Shown here: one piece after another, positions 16,048 through 23,464 of the stretch
How the letters are laid out: the number at the start of each line of letters is the position of its first letter
How positions within the stretch are numbered: position 1 is the first letter of the stretch
Assembly: GCF_000024865.1 (NCBI RefSeq)
Contig: NC_013595.1
Coordinates: forward strand, 2,232,001-2,296,000
From: Streptosporangium roseum DSM 43021
GTDB taxonomy: Bacteria; Actinomycetota; Actinomycetes; Streptosporangiales; Streptosporangiaceae
DNA length: 64,000 nucleotides
Direction: 5' to 3'
Notes under the pieces: model-generated
Database searches by the model: none
The model's input: the letters and a program-made list of their open reading frames with translations, nothing else
Told to the model about the DNA's origin: nothing
Position numbers and translations under genes: made by a program

Positions 16048-17205
16048 GTGGGCGGTTTCCGGGACCGTACGGCTGTCGCGGGGGTCGGATACACGCGGCT
16101 GTCCAAGAACTCCGGAGTCAGCACGCTGACCCTGGCCTGCGAGGCCGTCCTGGCCGCCCTGGAGGACGCCGGCCTGACCGCCGACGACGTGGACGGCATC
16201 GCCACCCACCGGGTCGGCGACTCCGCCGCCCCCTCGGTGGTCGGCCCCGCGCTCGGCATCCACCGGCCGAGCTGGTACCTGGACCAGTTCGGCGGCGGCA
16301 GCGTCTCCCACGCGGTGGTCGGGCAGGCCGCGCTCGCGGTCGCGGCGGGGATGGCCGAGACGGTCGTCTGCTACCGGGCGATCAACGCGCGCTCGGAGTT
16401 CCGGATGGGCGGGACGGGCCGGGGACTGCCGGCCGGCCCGGAGGTGCAGTACCAGGCGCCGTACGGATACTTCGCGCCGCCGCAGCAGTACGCGATGTTC
16501 GCCCGCGCCCACATGGAGAGGTACGGCACGCGGCCCGAGCACTTCGGCCGGCTCGCGGTCACGCAGCGGGCCAACGCGGTGAAGAACCCCCGCGCGCTCA
16601 TGCGCACCCCGATCACCCTGGACGACTACTTCGACAGCCGGTGGATCGCGGAGCCGTTCCGGCTGCTCGACTGCTGCCTGGAGACCGACGGGGCCTGCGC
16701 GCTCGTCATCACCCGCGCGGACAGGGCCCGGGACCTGCGACGGCCGCCGGTGCTGATCTCCGCGGCGGCGTGGGGCGGCGGCGACTCCTTCATGTCCGGC
16801 GGCGGCGCGGACACCACGGTGACCGGAGCGGCCGAGCTGGCCCCCCGCCTCTACCGGCAGGCGGGCGTCGGCCCCGCCGAGATCGACGTGGCCGAGATCT
16901 ACGACTGCTTCACCTACTCGGTGATCGTGCAGCTGGAGGACTACGGGTTCTGCGCCAAGGGCGAGGGCGGGCCGTACGTCGCCTCCGGCGCCACCGAGCC
17001 CGGCGGCGAGCTGCCGGTCAACACGCACGGCGGGTTCCTCTCCGAGGGATACGTGCACGGCGTCAACCACATCGCCGAGGCCGTCTCGCAACTGCGCGGC
17101 GACGCCGGTGACAGGCAGGTGGACGGCGCCGAGGTGGCGCTGTCCACCGCCCAGCCCGGCTACATCCTGCCTGCCACCTCGGCACTGATCCTCCGGAAGG
17201 GGTGA
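16048..17205 (+). CDS. Thiolase-like / lipid-transfer protein (Ltp2-type)
   Basis: 385 residues from GTG 16048, five bases after a G-rich ribosome site; GTG 16042 is possible. The protein has the two-domain thiolase fold: TLACEAVLAALEDAGLTADDVDGI, a GGGSVSHAVVGQAALAVAAG nucleophile-side helix, AEIYDCFTYSV, and NTHGGFLSEGYVHGVNH near the C-terminus where thiolases carry their catalytic His. The C-terminal catalytic Cys region of true thiolases is not evident (it ends AQPGYILPATSALIL). This is the pattern of SCP-x/Ltp proteins, several of which act as retro-aldolases with a DUF35 partner in steroid side-chain removal (Ltp2-ChsH2). The DUF35 gene starts three bases after its stop. Confidence 0.85.
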   Translation: MGGFRDRTAVAGVGYTRLSKNSGVSTLTLACEAVLAALEDAGLTADDVDGIATHRVGDSAAPSVVGPALGIHRPSWYLDQFGGGSVSHAVVGQAALAVAAGMAETVVCYRAINARSEFRMGGTGRGLPAGPEVQYQAPYGYFAPPQQYAMFARAHMERYGTRPEHFGRLAVTQRANAVKNPRALMRTPITLDDYFDSRWIAEPFRLLDCCLETDGACALVITRADRARDLRRPPVLISAAAWGGGDSFMSGGGADTTVTGAAELAPRLYRQAGVGPAEIDVAEIYDCFTYSVIVQLEDYGFCAKGEGGPYVASGATEPGGELPVNTHGGFLSEGYVHGVNHIAEAVSQLRGDAGDRQVDGAEVALSTAQPGYILPATSALILRKG

Positions 17206-17208
17206 AGC

Positions 17209-17595
17209 GTGCGCCCGGTGACCGATCGCGACTCGGCGGAATGGTGGGAGCGGGCCGCCCGGCACGAGTTCGTCGTCCAGCGCTGCGACTCCTGCGGCAC
17301 GCTGCGGTTCCCGGCCCGCGCCTACTGCCACCGCTGCAGGACCGGCCGGTGGCACTGGCAGCCGATCGGCCCCACCGGCCGCGTCGAGAGCTGGATCGTC
17401 AGCCACCAGCCCTTTCTCGCCGGGGTGACCGAGCCCTACGTCGTGGTGATGGTACGGCTGGCGGACGCGCCCGAATGCGTGATGTACGGCAACTGGGACC
17501 GGCGGGAGCCGCCGGTCGCGGGCCAGGCCGTCCAGGCGGTCTTCACCGTCGTCGACGAGGAGCTCTCCCTGATCAACTGGCGGCCGCTGGAGTGA
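17209..17595 (+). CDS. DUF35 OB-fold protein with zinc ribbon (ChsH2-like partner)
   Basis: 128 residues. The N-terminal helix is followed by a zinc ribbon, CDSCG...YCHRC (C-x2-C-x10-C-x2-C, about residues 25-41), then an OB-fold (GRVESWIVSHQPF, PYVVVMVRLAD, GQAVQAVF). Such proteins bind acyl-CoA and form complexes with Ltp/thiolase-like enzymes; the ChsH2 C-terminal domain does this with Ltp2 in cholesterol side-chain cleavage. The upstream thiolase-like gene ends three bases before, so a complex between the two is very likely. Confidence 0.9.
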   Translation: MRPVTDRDSAEWWERAARHEFVVQRCDSCGTLRFPARAYCHRCRTGRWHWQPIGPTGRVESWIVSHQPFLAGVTEPYVVVMVRLADAPECVMYGNWDRREPPVAGQAVQAVFTVVDEELSLINWRPLE

Positions 17596-17644
17596 CGCGG
17601 CCCCGGCGGGACCGCGTCCCGGTGCGGCGTCGTCCCGGCGGGCC

Positions 17645-17798
17645 CGTGCCCTGACGGGTCCGTGCCCTGCGAAGGTCGTGCCCTGCGGCGTGCGGGCGGG
17701 GCCGTGCCCTGGCGGGTCCGTGTTCTGACGAGAGCGTGCCCTGGCGGGTCCGTGATTTGACGAGAGCGCGCCCTGACGGGTCCGTGCCCTGGCGGGCG
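17645..17798. repeat. 16-nt tandem repeat array
   Basis: A 16-nt unit, best copy CGTGCCCTGGCGGGTC, begins at 17645, 17661, 17677, 17703, 17719, 17735, 17751, 17767 and 17783, with a 10-nt partial unit at 17693. From 17703 a 32-nt double unit (CGTGCCCTGGCGGGTC plus CGTGTTCTGACGAGAG) repeats almost exactly. It fills the space after the DUF35 gene. No spacers, so not CRISPR. Confidence 0.85.
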
Positions 17799-17819
17799 TG
17801 GGGGACCCGCCAGGGCACG
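17783..17819. terminator. Long hairpin at the end of the 16-nt array
   Basis: Perfect 14-bp stem: 17783-17796 pairs with 17806-17819 around a 9-nt loop. The left arm is the last array unit and the right arm is an inverted copy of it. It separates the thiolase/DUF35 operon from the convergent gene ending at 17877 and probably terminates both. Confidence 0.7.
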
Positions 17820-17876
17820 TTCCGCCCCGGCGCGGCGGTGTGAGGACCCCGGCGAGGGTTGGGGTCCTGGCACCGG

Positions 17877-18230
17877 CTAGTCGCGCACGGAGTCGGTGGG
17901 GGGAGAGGGGTGGGCCTGGGGAACCGCCCTCTCCCCGGAGGGGCCGTCGCCGGCCGCCGGTCCGCGGTGGTGCCGTGAGATGAGACGTGCCGCCCCGACC
18001 GGATCGTCGGCCGGGTGGACCGTCTCCCGGCCGCCTTCGCTCCATACGAAAAGGCCGTTCTTACACCACACGGTCAGATCGGTCAGCACCGAAAGCACGG
18101 ACATGCCGTTCCCGTTGCTCTGGTAGGTGTGGGTGAATCCCTGGCGATGCAACGCGTAGCGCAGTAAACGTGTTGCCTCGCAGGGGTCGCGCCAGGGCAG
18201 ATACGGCATGTCCGCGCGGACCGACAGCAC
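17877..18230 (-). CDS. Small hypothetical protein, divergent from the GntR gene
   Basis: 117 residues from GTG 18230 (ATG 18209, beginning MPYLPW, is an equally good start). Not recognised. It opens with PYLPWRDPCEATRLLRYALHRQGFTH, then a mixed region SVLSVLTDLTVWCKNGLFVWSEGGRETVHPADDPVGAARLI that looks like a compact alpha/beta fold, and a disordered Pro/Ser-rich tail. Codon use is as in its neighbours. It shares a 135-bp divergent promoter region with the HutC-type regulator, which may control it (inference). Confidence 0.6.
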   Translation of the reverse strand: MLSVRADMPYLPWRDPCEATRLLRYALHRQGFTHTYQSNGNGMSVLSVLTDLTVWCKNGLFVWSEGGRETVHPADDPVGAARLISRHHRGPAAGDGPSGERAVPQAHPSPPTDSVRD

Positions 18231-18322
18231 CGGTCTTCACCTCCCGCCGACCTTTCGATGGATTTGTACCAACGATTGGATAATGCGGCTCGCGGGAGGT
18301 TAGGTCAAGGGGCTGTTCCCCG

Positions 18323-18341
18323 CTAGAACCAGATCGTCTAG
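18323..18341. promoter_or_regulatory. Candidate operator of the GntR regulator
   Basis: CTAGA (18323-18327) and TCTAG (18337-18341) form an inverted repeat with a 9-nt spacer, 25 bp before the regulator's start codon. Autoregulation from such a site is common in the HutC subfamily; the assignment rests on position and symmetry only. Confidence 0.35.
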
Positions 18342-18365
18342 TTTTGTTGGCACAAAGGGGACTAA

Positions 18366-19112
18366 ATGGCACGGTCAACGCTGTATCAGCTGGTGGCCTC
18401 CGAGCTTCGGAGGACCATCTACTCCGGTGCGCTCGGGCCGGGAGATCAGCTGCCGACCGAAGCGGAACTCATGCTGTCCCACCAGGTCAGCCGGAACACC
18501 GTGCGGCTGGCCCTCGGTGAGCTGGTCAACGAGGGCCTGGTCACCCGCACCCCGCGCCGGGGGACCGTGGTCAGGGAGCGACGCCCGCTGCTCATCCACC
18601 CCCAGCGCGAGCTCCGGCCGCAGCCGGAGGAGACCAGAGAGGCGTTCGCCTGGGCGGTCTCCCAGGAGGGCCGTGCCCCCAGCCAGGAGATCGAGGTCTC
18701 GATCGTCCACCCGGTCGAGGAGATCGCCAGCAGGCTGGAACTGCCCGACGAGGAGCTCGCCGTGGTCCGCCGCCGGCTGCGGTTCGTGGACGGCCAGCCG
18801 TACAACACCAACGACTCCTACTTCCCCCTGGCGCTGGTCGCGGACTCCGAGATCGCCCGTCCCGGCGACATCACGCGCGGCGCCAACAGGGTGCTGGAGG
18901 AGCTCGGCCACCCCCAGGTCCGGGTGGTCGACGACATCTGGGCCCGGATGCCCACCAGCTCGGAGACCGAGCGGCTCCAGCTCCAGTCGGGAACGCCCGT
19001 GGTCGTCTACGTCCGGGTCGGATACGACGAGAGCGACACCCCCGTGCGTGTGGCGGTGTCGGTCCTCCCCGCCGACAAGCACCTGATCAGATACGAGCTG
19101 GAAAGCCGTTGA
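18366..19112 (+). CDS. GntR-family regulator, HutC subfamily (UTRA domain)
   Basis: 248 residues, with an AAGGGG ribosome site. Residues 5-72 are the GntR winged helix (YQLVASELRRTIYSGALGPGDQLPTEAELM, VSRNTVRLALGELVNEGLV, RRGTVV). Residues about 95-245 form a UTRA ligand domain: LELPDEELAVVRRRLRFVDGQPYNTNDSYFP, PTSSETERLQLQSGTPVVVYVRVGYD, with the usual ending. HutC-type regulators bind small ligands and usually repress adjacent genes. The candidate target is the divergent small gene or the gene itself; its ligand cannot be told. A terminator hairpin follows. Confidence 0.92.
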   Translation: MARSTLYQLVASELRRTIYSGALGPGDQLPTEAELMLSHQVSRNTVRLALGELVNEGLVTRTPRRGTVVRERRPLLIHPQRELRPQPEETREAFAWAVSQEGRAPSQEIEVSIVHPVEEIASRLELPDEELAVVRRRLRFVDGQPYNTNDSYFPLALVADSEIARPGDITRGANRVLEELGHPQVRVVDDIWARMPTSSETERLQLQSGTPVVVYVRVGYDESDTPVRVAVSVLPADKHLIRYELESR

Positions 19113-19121
19113 CGTCCCCGT

Positions 19122-19142
19122 GGCCGCCCTGACGGGGCGGCC
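19122..19142 (+). terminator. Stem-loop after the GntR gene
   Basis: GGCCGCCC (19122-19129) pairs with GGGCGGCC (19135-19142) around a 5-nt loop, 10 bp past the stop. A second small hairpin, CTAGGCG TTC CGCCTAG (19230-19246), follows in the same gap before the GNAT gene. Confidence 0.6.
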
Positions 19143-19325
19143 CCGTTCACGTCCGCGCCGCGGGCGGCCATCGGGCCGCACCCGCCGGACGGACAGGCGC
19201 CGCCTCTTCCCTCGGCTCGCCTCAGACCCCTAGGCGTTCCGCCTAGCCCGGCATGGATGCCGTGCGCCACCGCTCGGCCACTTTCCGTGTCACCTCACGC
19301 ACCCAGTGCAACGAAGGGATGAACC

Positions 19326-19928
19326 ATGCACTCGAACACCGTCAACCCCACCACGCGCCTGCTCACACTGCGCGCCGCGACCGGCGCCGACCTCCCGGGA
19401 GTGCTCGCGCTCCTCGCGGAGACGGCCGACTGGCTGAACGGCCGCGGCGTACGGCAGTGGCCCGCCGGAGGCTTCCCGGCCGAGCGCATCGCCCCACTGA
19501 TCGAGGAGGGGACCATGTATCTGCTGGACGGCGAGGAGGGGCCCGCCGCCACCCTCGCCCTGGACGGTCAGGCCGACCCCGAGTTCTGGGCGGCCGGGGA
19601 CGACCCGGGATCGGCGCTCTACGTCCACAAGCTGTCCGTGGCGCGCGCCCACTCCGGCCGCGGCCTGGGGGAGGCGCTGCTCGACTGGGCGGGCCTGCGG
19701 GTGCTGGCGATGGGCAGAAAATGGCTCCGGCTTGACTGCTCCAAGGACAACACGCGACTGCAGGACTACTATCGGGACCAGCGTTTCGCTCACCTCCGCA
19801 CGGTCGATCTGCCGCACCGTGCCTCGGGGGCGCTGTTCCAGCGGGCCGGTGGCCTGCGAGGCCGCGCCCTCGGCACCGCGATGCCTTTCGTGGACTGGCG
19901 TGGATCTTCGGTACGGCAGCATGTCTGA
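19326..19928 (+). CDS. GNAT-family N-acetyltransferase
   Basis: 200 residues. The GNAT core runs LRAATGADLPGVLALLAETADWL, then central strands ending in YVHKLSVARAHSGRGLGEALLDWAG, where SGRGLG is the acetyl-CoA pyrophosphate-binding loop (Q/RxxGxG/A). LRLDCSKDNTRLQDYYRDQRFAHL is the usual end of the fold. About 35 further residues follow. Substrate unknown. It lies alone, followed 43 bp later by cutC on the same strand. Confidence 0.88.
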   Translation: MHSNTVNPTTRLLTLRAATGADLPGVLALLAETADWLNGRGVRQWPAGGFPAERIAPLIEEGTMYLLDGEEGPAATLALDGQADPEFWAAGDDPGSALYVHKLSVARAHSGRGLGEALLDWAGLRVLAMGRKWLRLDCSKDNTRLQDYYRDQRFAHLRTVDLPHRASGALFQRAGGLRGRALGTAMPFVDWRGSSVRQHV

Positions 19929-19971
19929 ACCACGGCGATCCCGGGACAAAGTCATCCGATAGCCTCACCCC

Positions 19972-20646
19972 ATGACCGGATCCTTGCTTGAGGTGATCGC
20001 GCTCGACGTGCGTGACGCCGTCGCGGCGGAAGAAGGCGGCGCCGACCGTCTGGAGATCGTCGTCGACATGGCGTCCGACGGGCTCACCCCGGCGGTGGAG
20101 ACGGTCGCGGCGATCTCCAAGGAGTGCGCGCTGCCGCAGATGGTGATGCTGCGCGGCGAGGCCTCGTTCCTGGCCGCGCCCGAGTCGCTGGAGGGCCTGC
20201 GGCGTGACGCCCGGGCCCTCTCCGAAGCGGGCGCGGCCGGGTTCGTCTTCGGCTTCCTCGACTCCGCCGGAGTGGTCGACCTGGCCGCCACCGAGGCGCT
20301 CATCCACGCCGTCGCCCCGCTGCCCTGGACCTTCCACCGGGCGGTCGACCACGCGGCCGACATCCAGGCGGGCTGGCGGGCCGTCCGCCTGCTGCCCAAC
20401 CTCGCCACCGTGCTCACCTCCGGGTCGCCCCACGGCGTGGGCGACGGCCTGGCGCTGCTCAAGACCCGCTGCGAGGCCGGCGACGGTCCGCTGATCATGG
20501 CGGGCGGCGGGCTCAGGCCGGGTCACGTCCCGGCGCTGCTGGAGTACGGCGTGCGGGCCTTCCACGTCGGCAGCGCGGTGCGGGCCTCGTGGTCCGACCC
20601 GGTCGACGCGCGCCTGGTCCGCCAGTGGCGGACCCTGATCGACTGA
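19972..20646 (+). CDS. cutC: CutC family protein
   Basis: 224 residues, a little shorter than E. coli CutC (248). Landmarks of the TIM-barrel family are LEVIALDVRDAVAAEEGGADRLEIV, a DGLTPAVETV segment, the FVFGFLD strand, and WTFHRAVDHAADIQAGW, which carries the conserved FHRA motif, followed by VLTSGSPHGVGDG and MAGGGLRPGHV. CutC was named for copper homeostasis, though its direct role in copper handling is debated. Cytoplasmic; no metal-related neighbours. Confidence 0.92.
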   Translation: MTGSLLEVIALDVRDAVAAEEGGADRLEIVVDMASDGLTPAVETVAAISKECALPQMVMLRGEASFLAAPESLEGLRRDARALSEAGAAGFVFGFLDSAGVVDLAATEALIHAVAPLPWTFHRAVDHAADIQAGWRAVRLLPNLATVLTSGSPHGVGDGLALLKTRCEAGDGPLIMAGGGLRPGHVPALLEYGVRAFHVGSAVRASWSDPVDARLVRQWRTLID

Positions 20647-20668
20647 CGCGTACGGAGGATCCGCCGGT

Positions 20669-21841
20669 TCACGTCTTCCCGAGGGCCAGGTCGGCGCGGC
20701 GGAGGGCGGCGGTCATCGTCCGGACCGTGGCGGGCTCGTCCATCACGCCGCCCGCCGCCTCGCGCCGCTCCTCCCAGGCGCGCACCCGCTGCGCGTACTC
20801 CTCGTAGTGCGACAGGTGGAAGTGGTAGACCGCGGCGTAACGGCTGACCAGGTGTGAGGGGTGCATGTCCCAGCCCTGGTAGAAGCCGTGGCTCAGGGAG
20901 TGCCTGACCAGCTCCGCGTGCCGCCGCCACAGCTCCCGCACGGCGTGCCCGTCGCCGGAGGCGGGCGAGGCGGCCAGCGAGCCGTCCGACAGCTCCACCC
21001 CGGTCCCGGCGAACGCCGTCCGCATGACGTGCCGGGCGTGGTCGCAGACCGGATGGTCCAGCCGCTGCTCGTGCGGGGGCAGGGAGCAGCTCGCCGTGTA
21101 GTCGAAGACCCCGAAGTGCGCGGCGGCCAGCCTGCCCCCGAGCGCGGCGACCAGGGAGGGGTCGAGGAACAGCACCGTCTGGGGGGCCTCCACCTGCATC
21201 TCGAACCGGAGCGTGCCGCCGGCGAGGCCGAGCCCTCCCTCCAGCGCCTCCAGGCAGTCGGCGAACTGGCCGAGATAGGCCCTCATCAGGACTTTGGGGA
21301 AGGTGACCACGAACCCCGCCGGCAGGTGCCCGGCCCGCTCCATCACCCCGGTCAGGAACCCGTCCAGCGTCCGGACGCTGCGGGCCGGATCGCCGTCGGC
21401 GAACGACTTCACCCGCAGCCCCCAGCGGCGGGGGAGCGTCCCGTCCGCGTGCAGGGCCGCGACGGCCGCCGCGGCCTGGGCGACGTGGCCGTCCTCCTCG
21501 CCGGGGCGCGGGCCGTACCCGTCCTCGAAGTCCACCCGCAGGTCCTCGACCGGCTCCGTGCCGAGCTTGGCGGCGACCTTCTCGTGCACGGCCCCCGCCA
21601 CCTGCTCGTCCATGCCGAAGACCCCCGCCATGTCCTCGGCGGGCAGGTGCCGCCCGAACAGCTCCAGCGCCGCCTCCCCCCACGCCGCCACCGTCCCGGC
21701 GCCGAACCGGTCGGCCGGCACGTAGACGGTGTGCACCGGCTGCCAGGGCGGCGGCGCCGCCGGATAGGCCGCCGACTGCTCGCGGTGGGTCTCCCCGAAG
21801 CCGGGGATCAGGGCCAGCGGGTCGGTGAGCGTGACGCGCAT
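20669..21841 (-). CDS. DUF6986 family protein (aldolase/citrate-lyase-like barrel)
   Basis: 390 residues from ATG 21841, preceded by GAGGAGC at a good distance; an in-frame GTG/ATG further up is less likely. The sequence contains EDLRVDFEDGYGPRPGEEDGH, LRVKSFADG, FVVTFPKVL, LRFEMQVEAPQTVLF and AAHFGVFDYTASCSL. The acidic FEDGYG and FEMQVE segments recall the metal-binding Glu/Asp of HpcH/HpaI and citrate-lyase beta-subunit barrels, and actinobacterial proteins of this kind are annotated as DUF6986. A C-C lyase or ligase reaction is plausible; no substrate is established. Monocistronic. Confidence 0.75.
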   Translation of the reverse strand: MRVTLTDPLALIPGFGETHREQSAAYPAAPPPWQPVHTVYVPADRFGAGTVAAWGEAALELFGRHLPAEDMAGVFGMDEQVAGAVHEKVAAKLGTEPVEDLRVDFEDGYGPRPGEEDGHVAQAAAAVAALHADGTLPRRWGLRVKSFADGDPARSVRTLDGFLTGVMERAGHLPAGFVVTFPKVLMRAYLGQFADCLEALEGGLGLAGGTLRFEMQVEAPQTVLFLDPSLVAALGGRLAAAHFGVFDYTASCSLPPHEQRLDHPVCDHARHVMRTAFAGTGVELSDGSLAASPASGDGHAVRELWRRHAELVRHSLSHGFYQGWDMHPSHLVSRYAAVYHFHLSHYEEYAQRVRAWEERREAAGGVMDEPATVRTMTAALRRADLALGKT

Positions 21842-21991
21842 CGGGTGCTCCTCATGGACGTGTCGGGCCGGTCGCACCCCAATGCCCGGCCGTCCCCGGA
21901 CACGACGCGCGTGGTCTCGCCGGTTTCCCTGAGCGGGCCGGCGGGCCGTGTCGTGCGGGGAGGGACGGCGGGGCCGGAGGCGGTGAGCGGG

Positions 21992-23290
21992 TCAGCGGCC
22001 GGAGGCGGTGAGCATCGCGGCGAGGCCGAGGAGCTTGACGCGGTCGCCGCGGCCCAGGGTCCTGGCCAGGGACTCCTCGGCCGCCTCGATGGCCAGCCAG
22101 TGCCGGTAGGTGATGGGCGCGACGCCCCGGGACGCGAGGACGGCGTCCAGGTCCGCGCGCCGTACCGGCTCACGGCCGGCGAGGTCGGCCAGGAGGGTGC
22201 GGACCGTCTCGGCGGCGTCGGACTTGTTGGTGCCGATCACCCCGGTGGGACCGCGCTTGAGCCAGCCCGCCACGTACTCGCGGTCACGGACCCGGCCGGC
22301 CACGTTCGGCACGGTCATGGTGGCGTCGGAGAAGGGGACGCCGGGCAGTGGCACGCTCTGGTAGCCGACCGAGCGCAGGACCATGCCGACCGGAAGGGTC
22401 TCGAACTCGCCGGTGCCCACGACGCGGCCGTCCACCAGCCGGGTCCGTTCGAGCCTGAGCGCCTCCACCCGGCTCTCGCCGAGGATCTCCACGGGGCGCA
22501 TCCAGAACCGCACGTCCAGCCGCCTGGGGCGGCCCACGGGGCTGCGGGCGGCCCAGCTCTGCAGCACCTCGACGTTCCCCCGGATCTGCCGCGACGCCTC
22601 CGTGACGTCCGCCACCGCCTCCTCGGGCCGTACGCACACGTCCGCGTTGGCCAGCTCGCCCAGCTCCCGCAGCTCCTTCAGGGTGAACTTGGCGTGCTCC
22701 GGCCCCCGGCGGCCGATCATGTGGATGGCCTTGACCTGGCTGCCGGCCAGCCGGGTCAGCACCTCGTCCGGCACGTCCGTGGCGCGCAGTTCCTCGGCGG
22801 TCTTGGCGAGGACGCGCACCACGTCCACCGCCACGTTGCCCACGCCGATCACCGCGACCTCCGGGCTGTCGAGGACGAAGCGGTCGGCGGGCGTGTCGGG
22901 GTGGCCGCAGTACCAGTTCACGAAATCGGTGGCCGCCACGCTGCCGGGCAGGTCCTCGCCGGGGATGCCCATCCGCCGGTCCACCATCGCGCCGGTGCAG
23001 TAGACCACGGCGTCGTAGCAGTCCAGCAGATCGGTGACGCCGACGTCCTTGCCGAGCTCGACGCCGCCCAGGAACCGCACGGCCGGCAGCTCCAGCACCC
23101 GGCGCAGGTAGTCCGCGATCGACTTGATCGAGGTGTGGTCGGGGGCCACGCCGTAGCGCACCAGGCCGTAGGGCGTGGGCAGCCGCTCGATCACGTCCAC
23201 CTCGACGGACCCGGGGGCCTGCTTCGTCAACGCCTCGGCCGTGTAGATCCCGGCAGGTCCCGACCCGACAATCGCGACTCGCAGTGACAC
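21992..23290 (-). CDS. fprA: Ferredoxin/adrenodoxin-NADP reductase, FprA type
   Basis: 432 residues. VAIVGSGPAGIYTAEAL is the N-terminal FAD-binding loop; ERLPTPYGLVRYGVAPDH and the following KSI are the adrenodoxin-reductase signature; VAVIGVGNVAVDVVRVL is the NADP site; GPTGVIGTNKSDA is the C-terminal FAD contact. FprA-type enzymes pass electrons from NADPH to ferredoxins that feed P450s or ring hydroxylases. Its position beside the catabolic ligase operon makes a supply role for steroid-type oxygenases reasonable, but no ferredoxin is encoded nearby (inference). Monocistronic, minus strand. Confidence 0.92.
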   Translation of the reverse strand: MSLRVAIVGSGPAGIYTAEALTKQAPGSVEVDVIERLPTPYGLVRYGVAPDHTSIKSIADYLRRVLELPAVRFLGGVELGKDVGVTDLLDCYDAVVYCTGAMVDRRMGIPGEDLPGSVAATDFVNWYCGHPDTPADRFVLDSPEVAVIGVGNVAVDVVRVLAKTAEELRATDVPDEVLTRLAGSQVKAIHMIGRRGPEHAKFTLKELRELGELANADVCVRPEEAVADVTEASRQIRGNVEVLQSWAARSPVGRPRRLDVRFWMRPVEILGESRVEALRLERTRLVDGRVVGTGEFETLPVGMVLRSVGYQSVPLPGVPFSDATMTVPNVAGRVRDREYVAGWLKRGPTGVIGTNKSDAAETVRTLLADLAGREPVRRADLDAVLASRGVAPITYRHWLAIEAAEESLARTLGRGDRVKLLGLAAMLTASGR

Positions 23291-23464
23291 GTCGCCTCCT
23301 AGGGCGCTGGCTGTCGTGAACGCGATTCTGTATCACCGGGGCTCGCCCTGCCAGCCTCGACAGGCCGAGTTGATCCAGATAATCCGCGTTACCGGTGCGC
23401 GGCCCCGTTCCTGGCGGGGATTTCAGGCTGCACCGGATATATCCGTCGTACCCACTCGTGGCGG

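Noticed and set aside
17645..17819. Repeats considered as a CRISPR array
   Set aside because: Units are contiguous without unique spacers and no cas gene is present.
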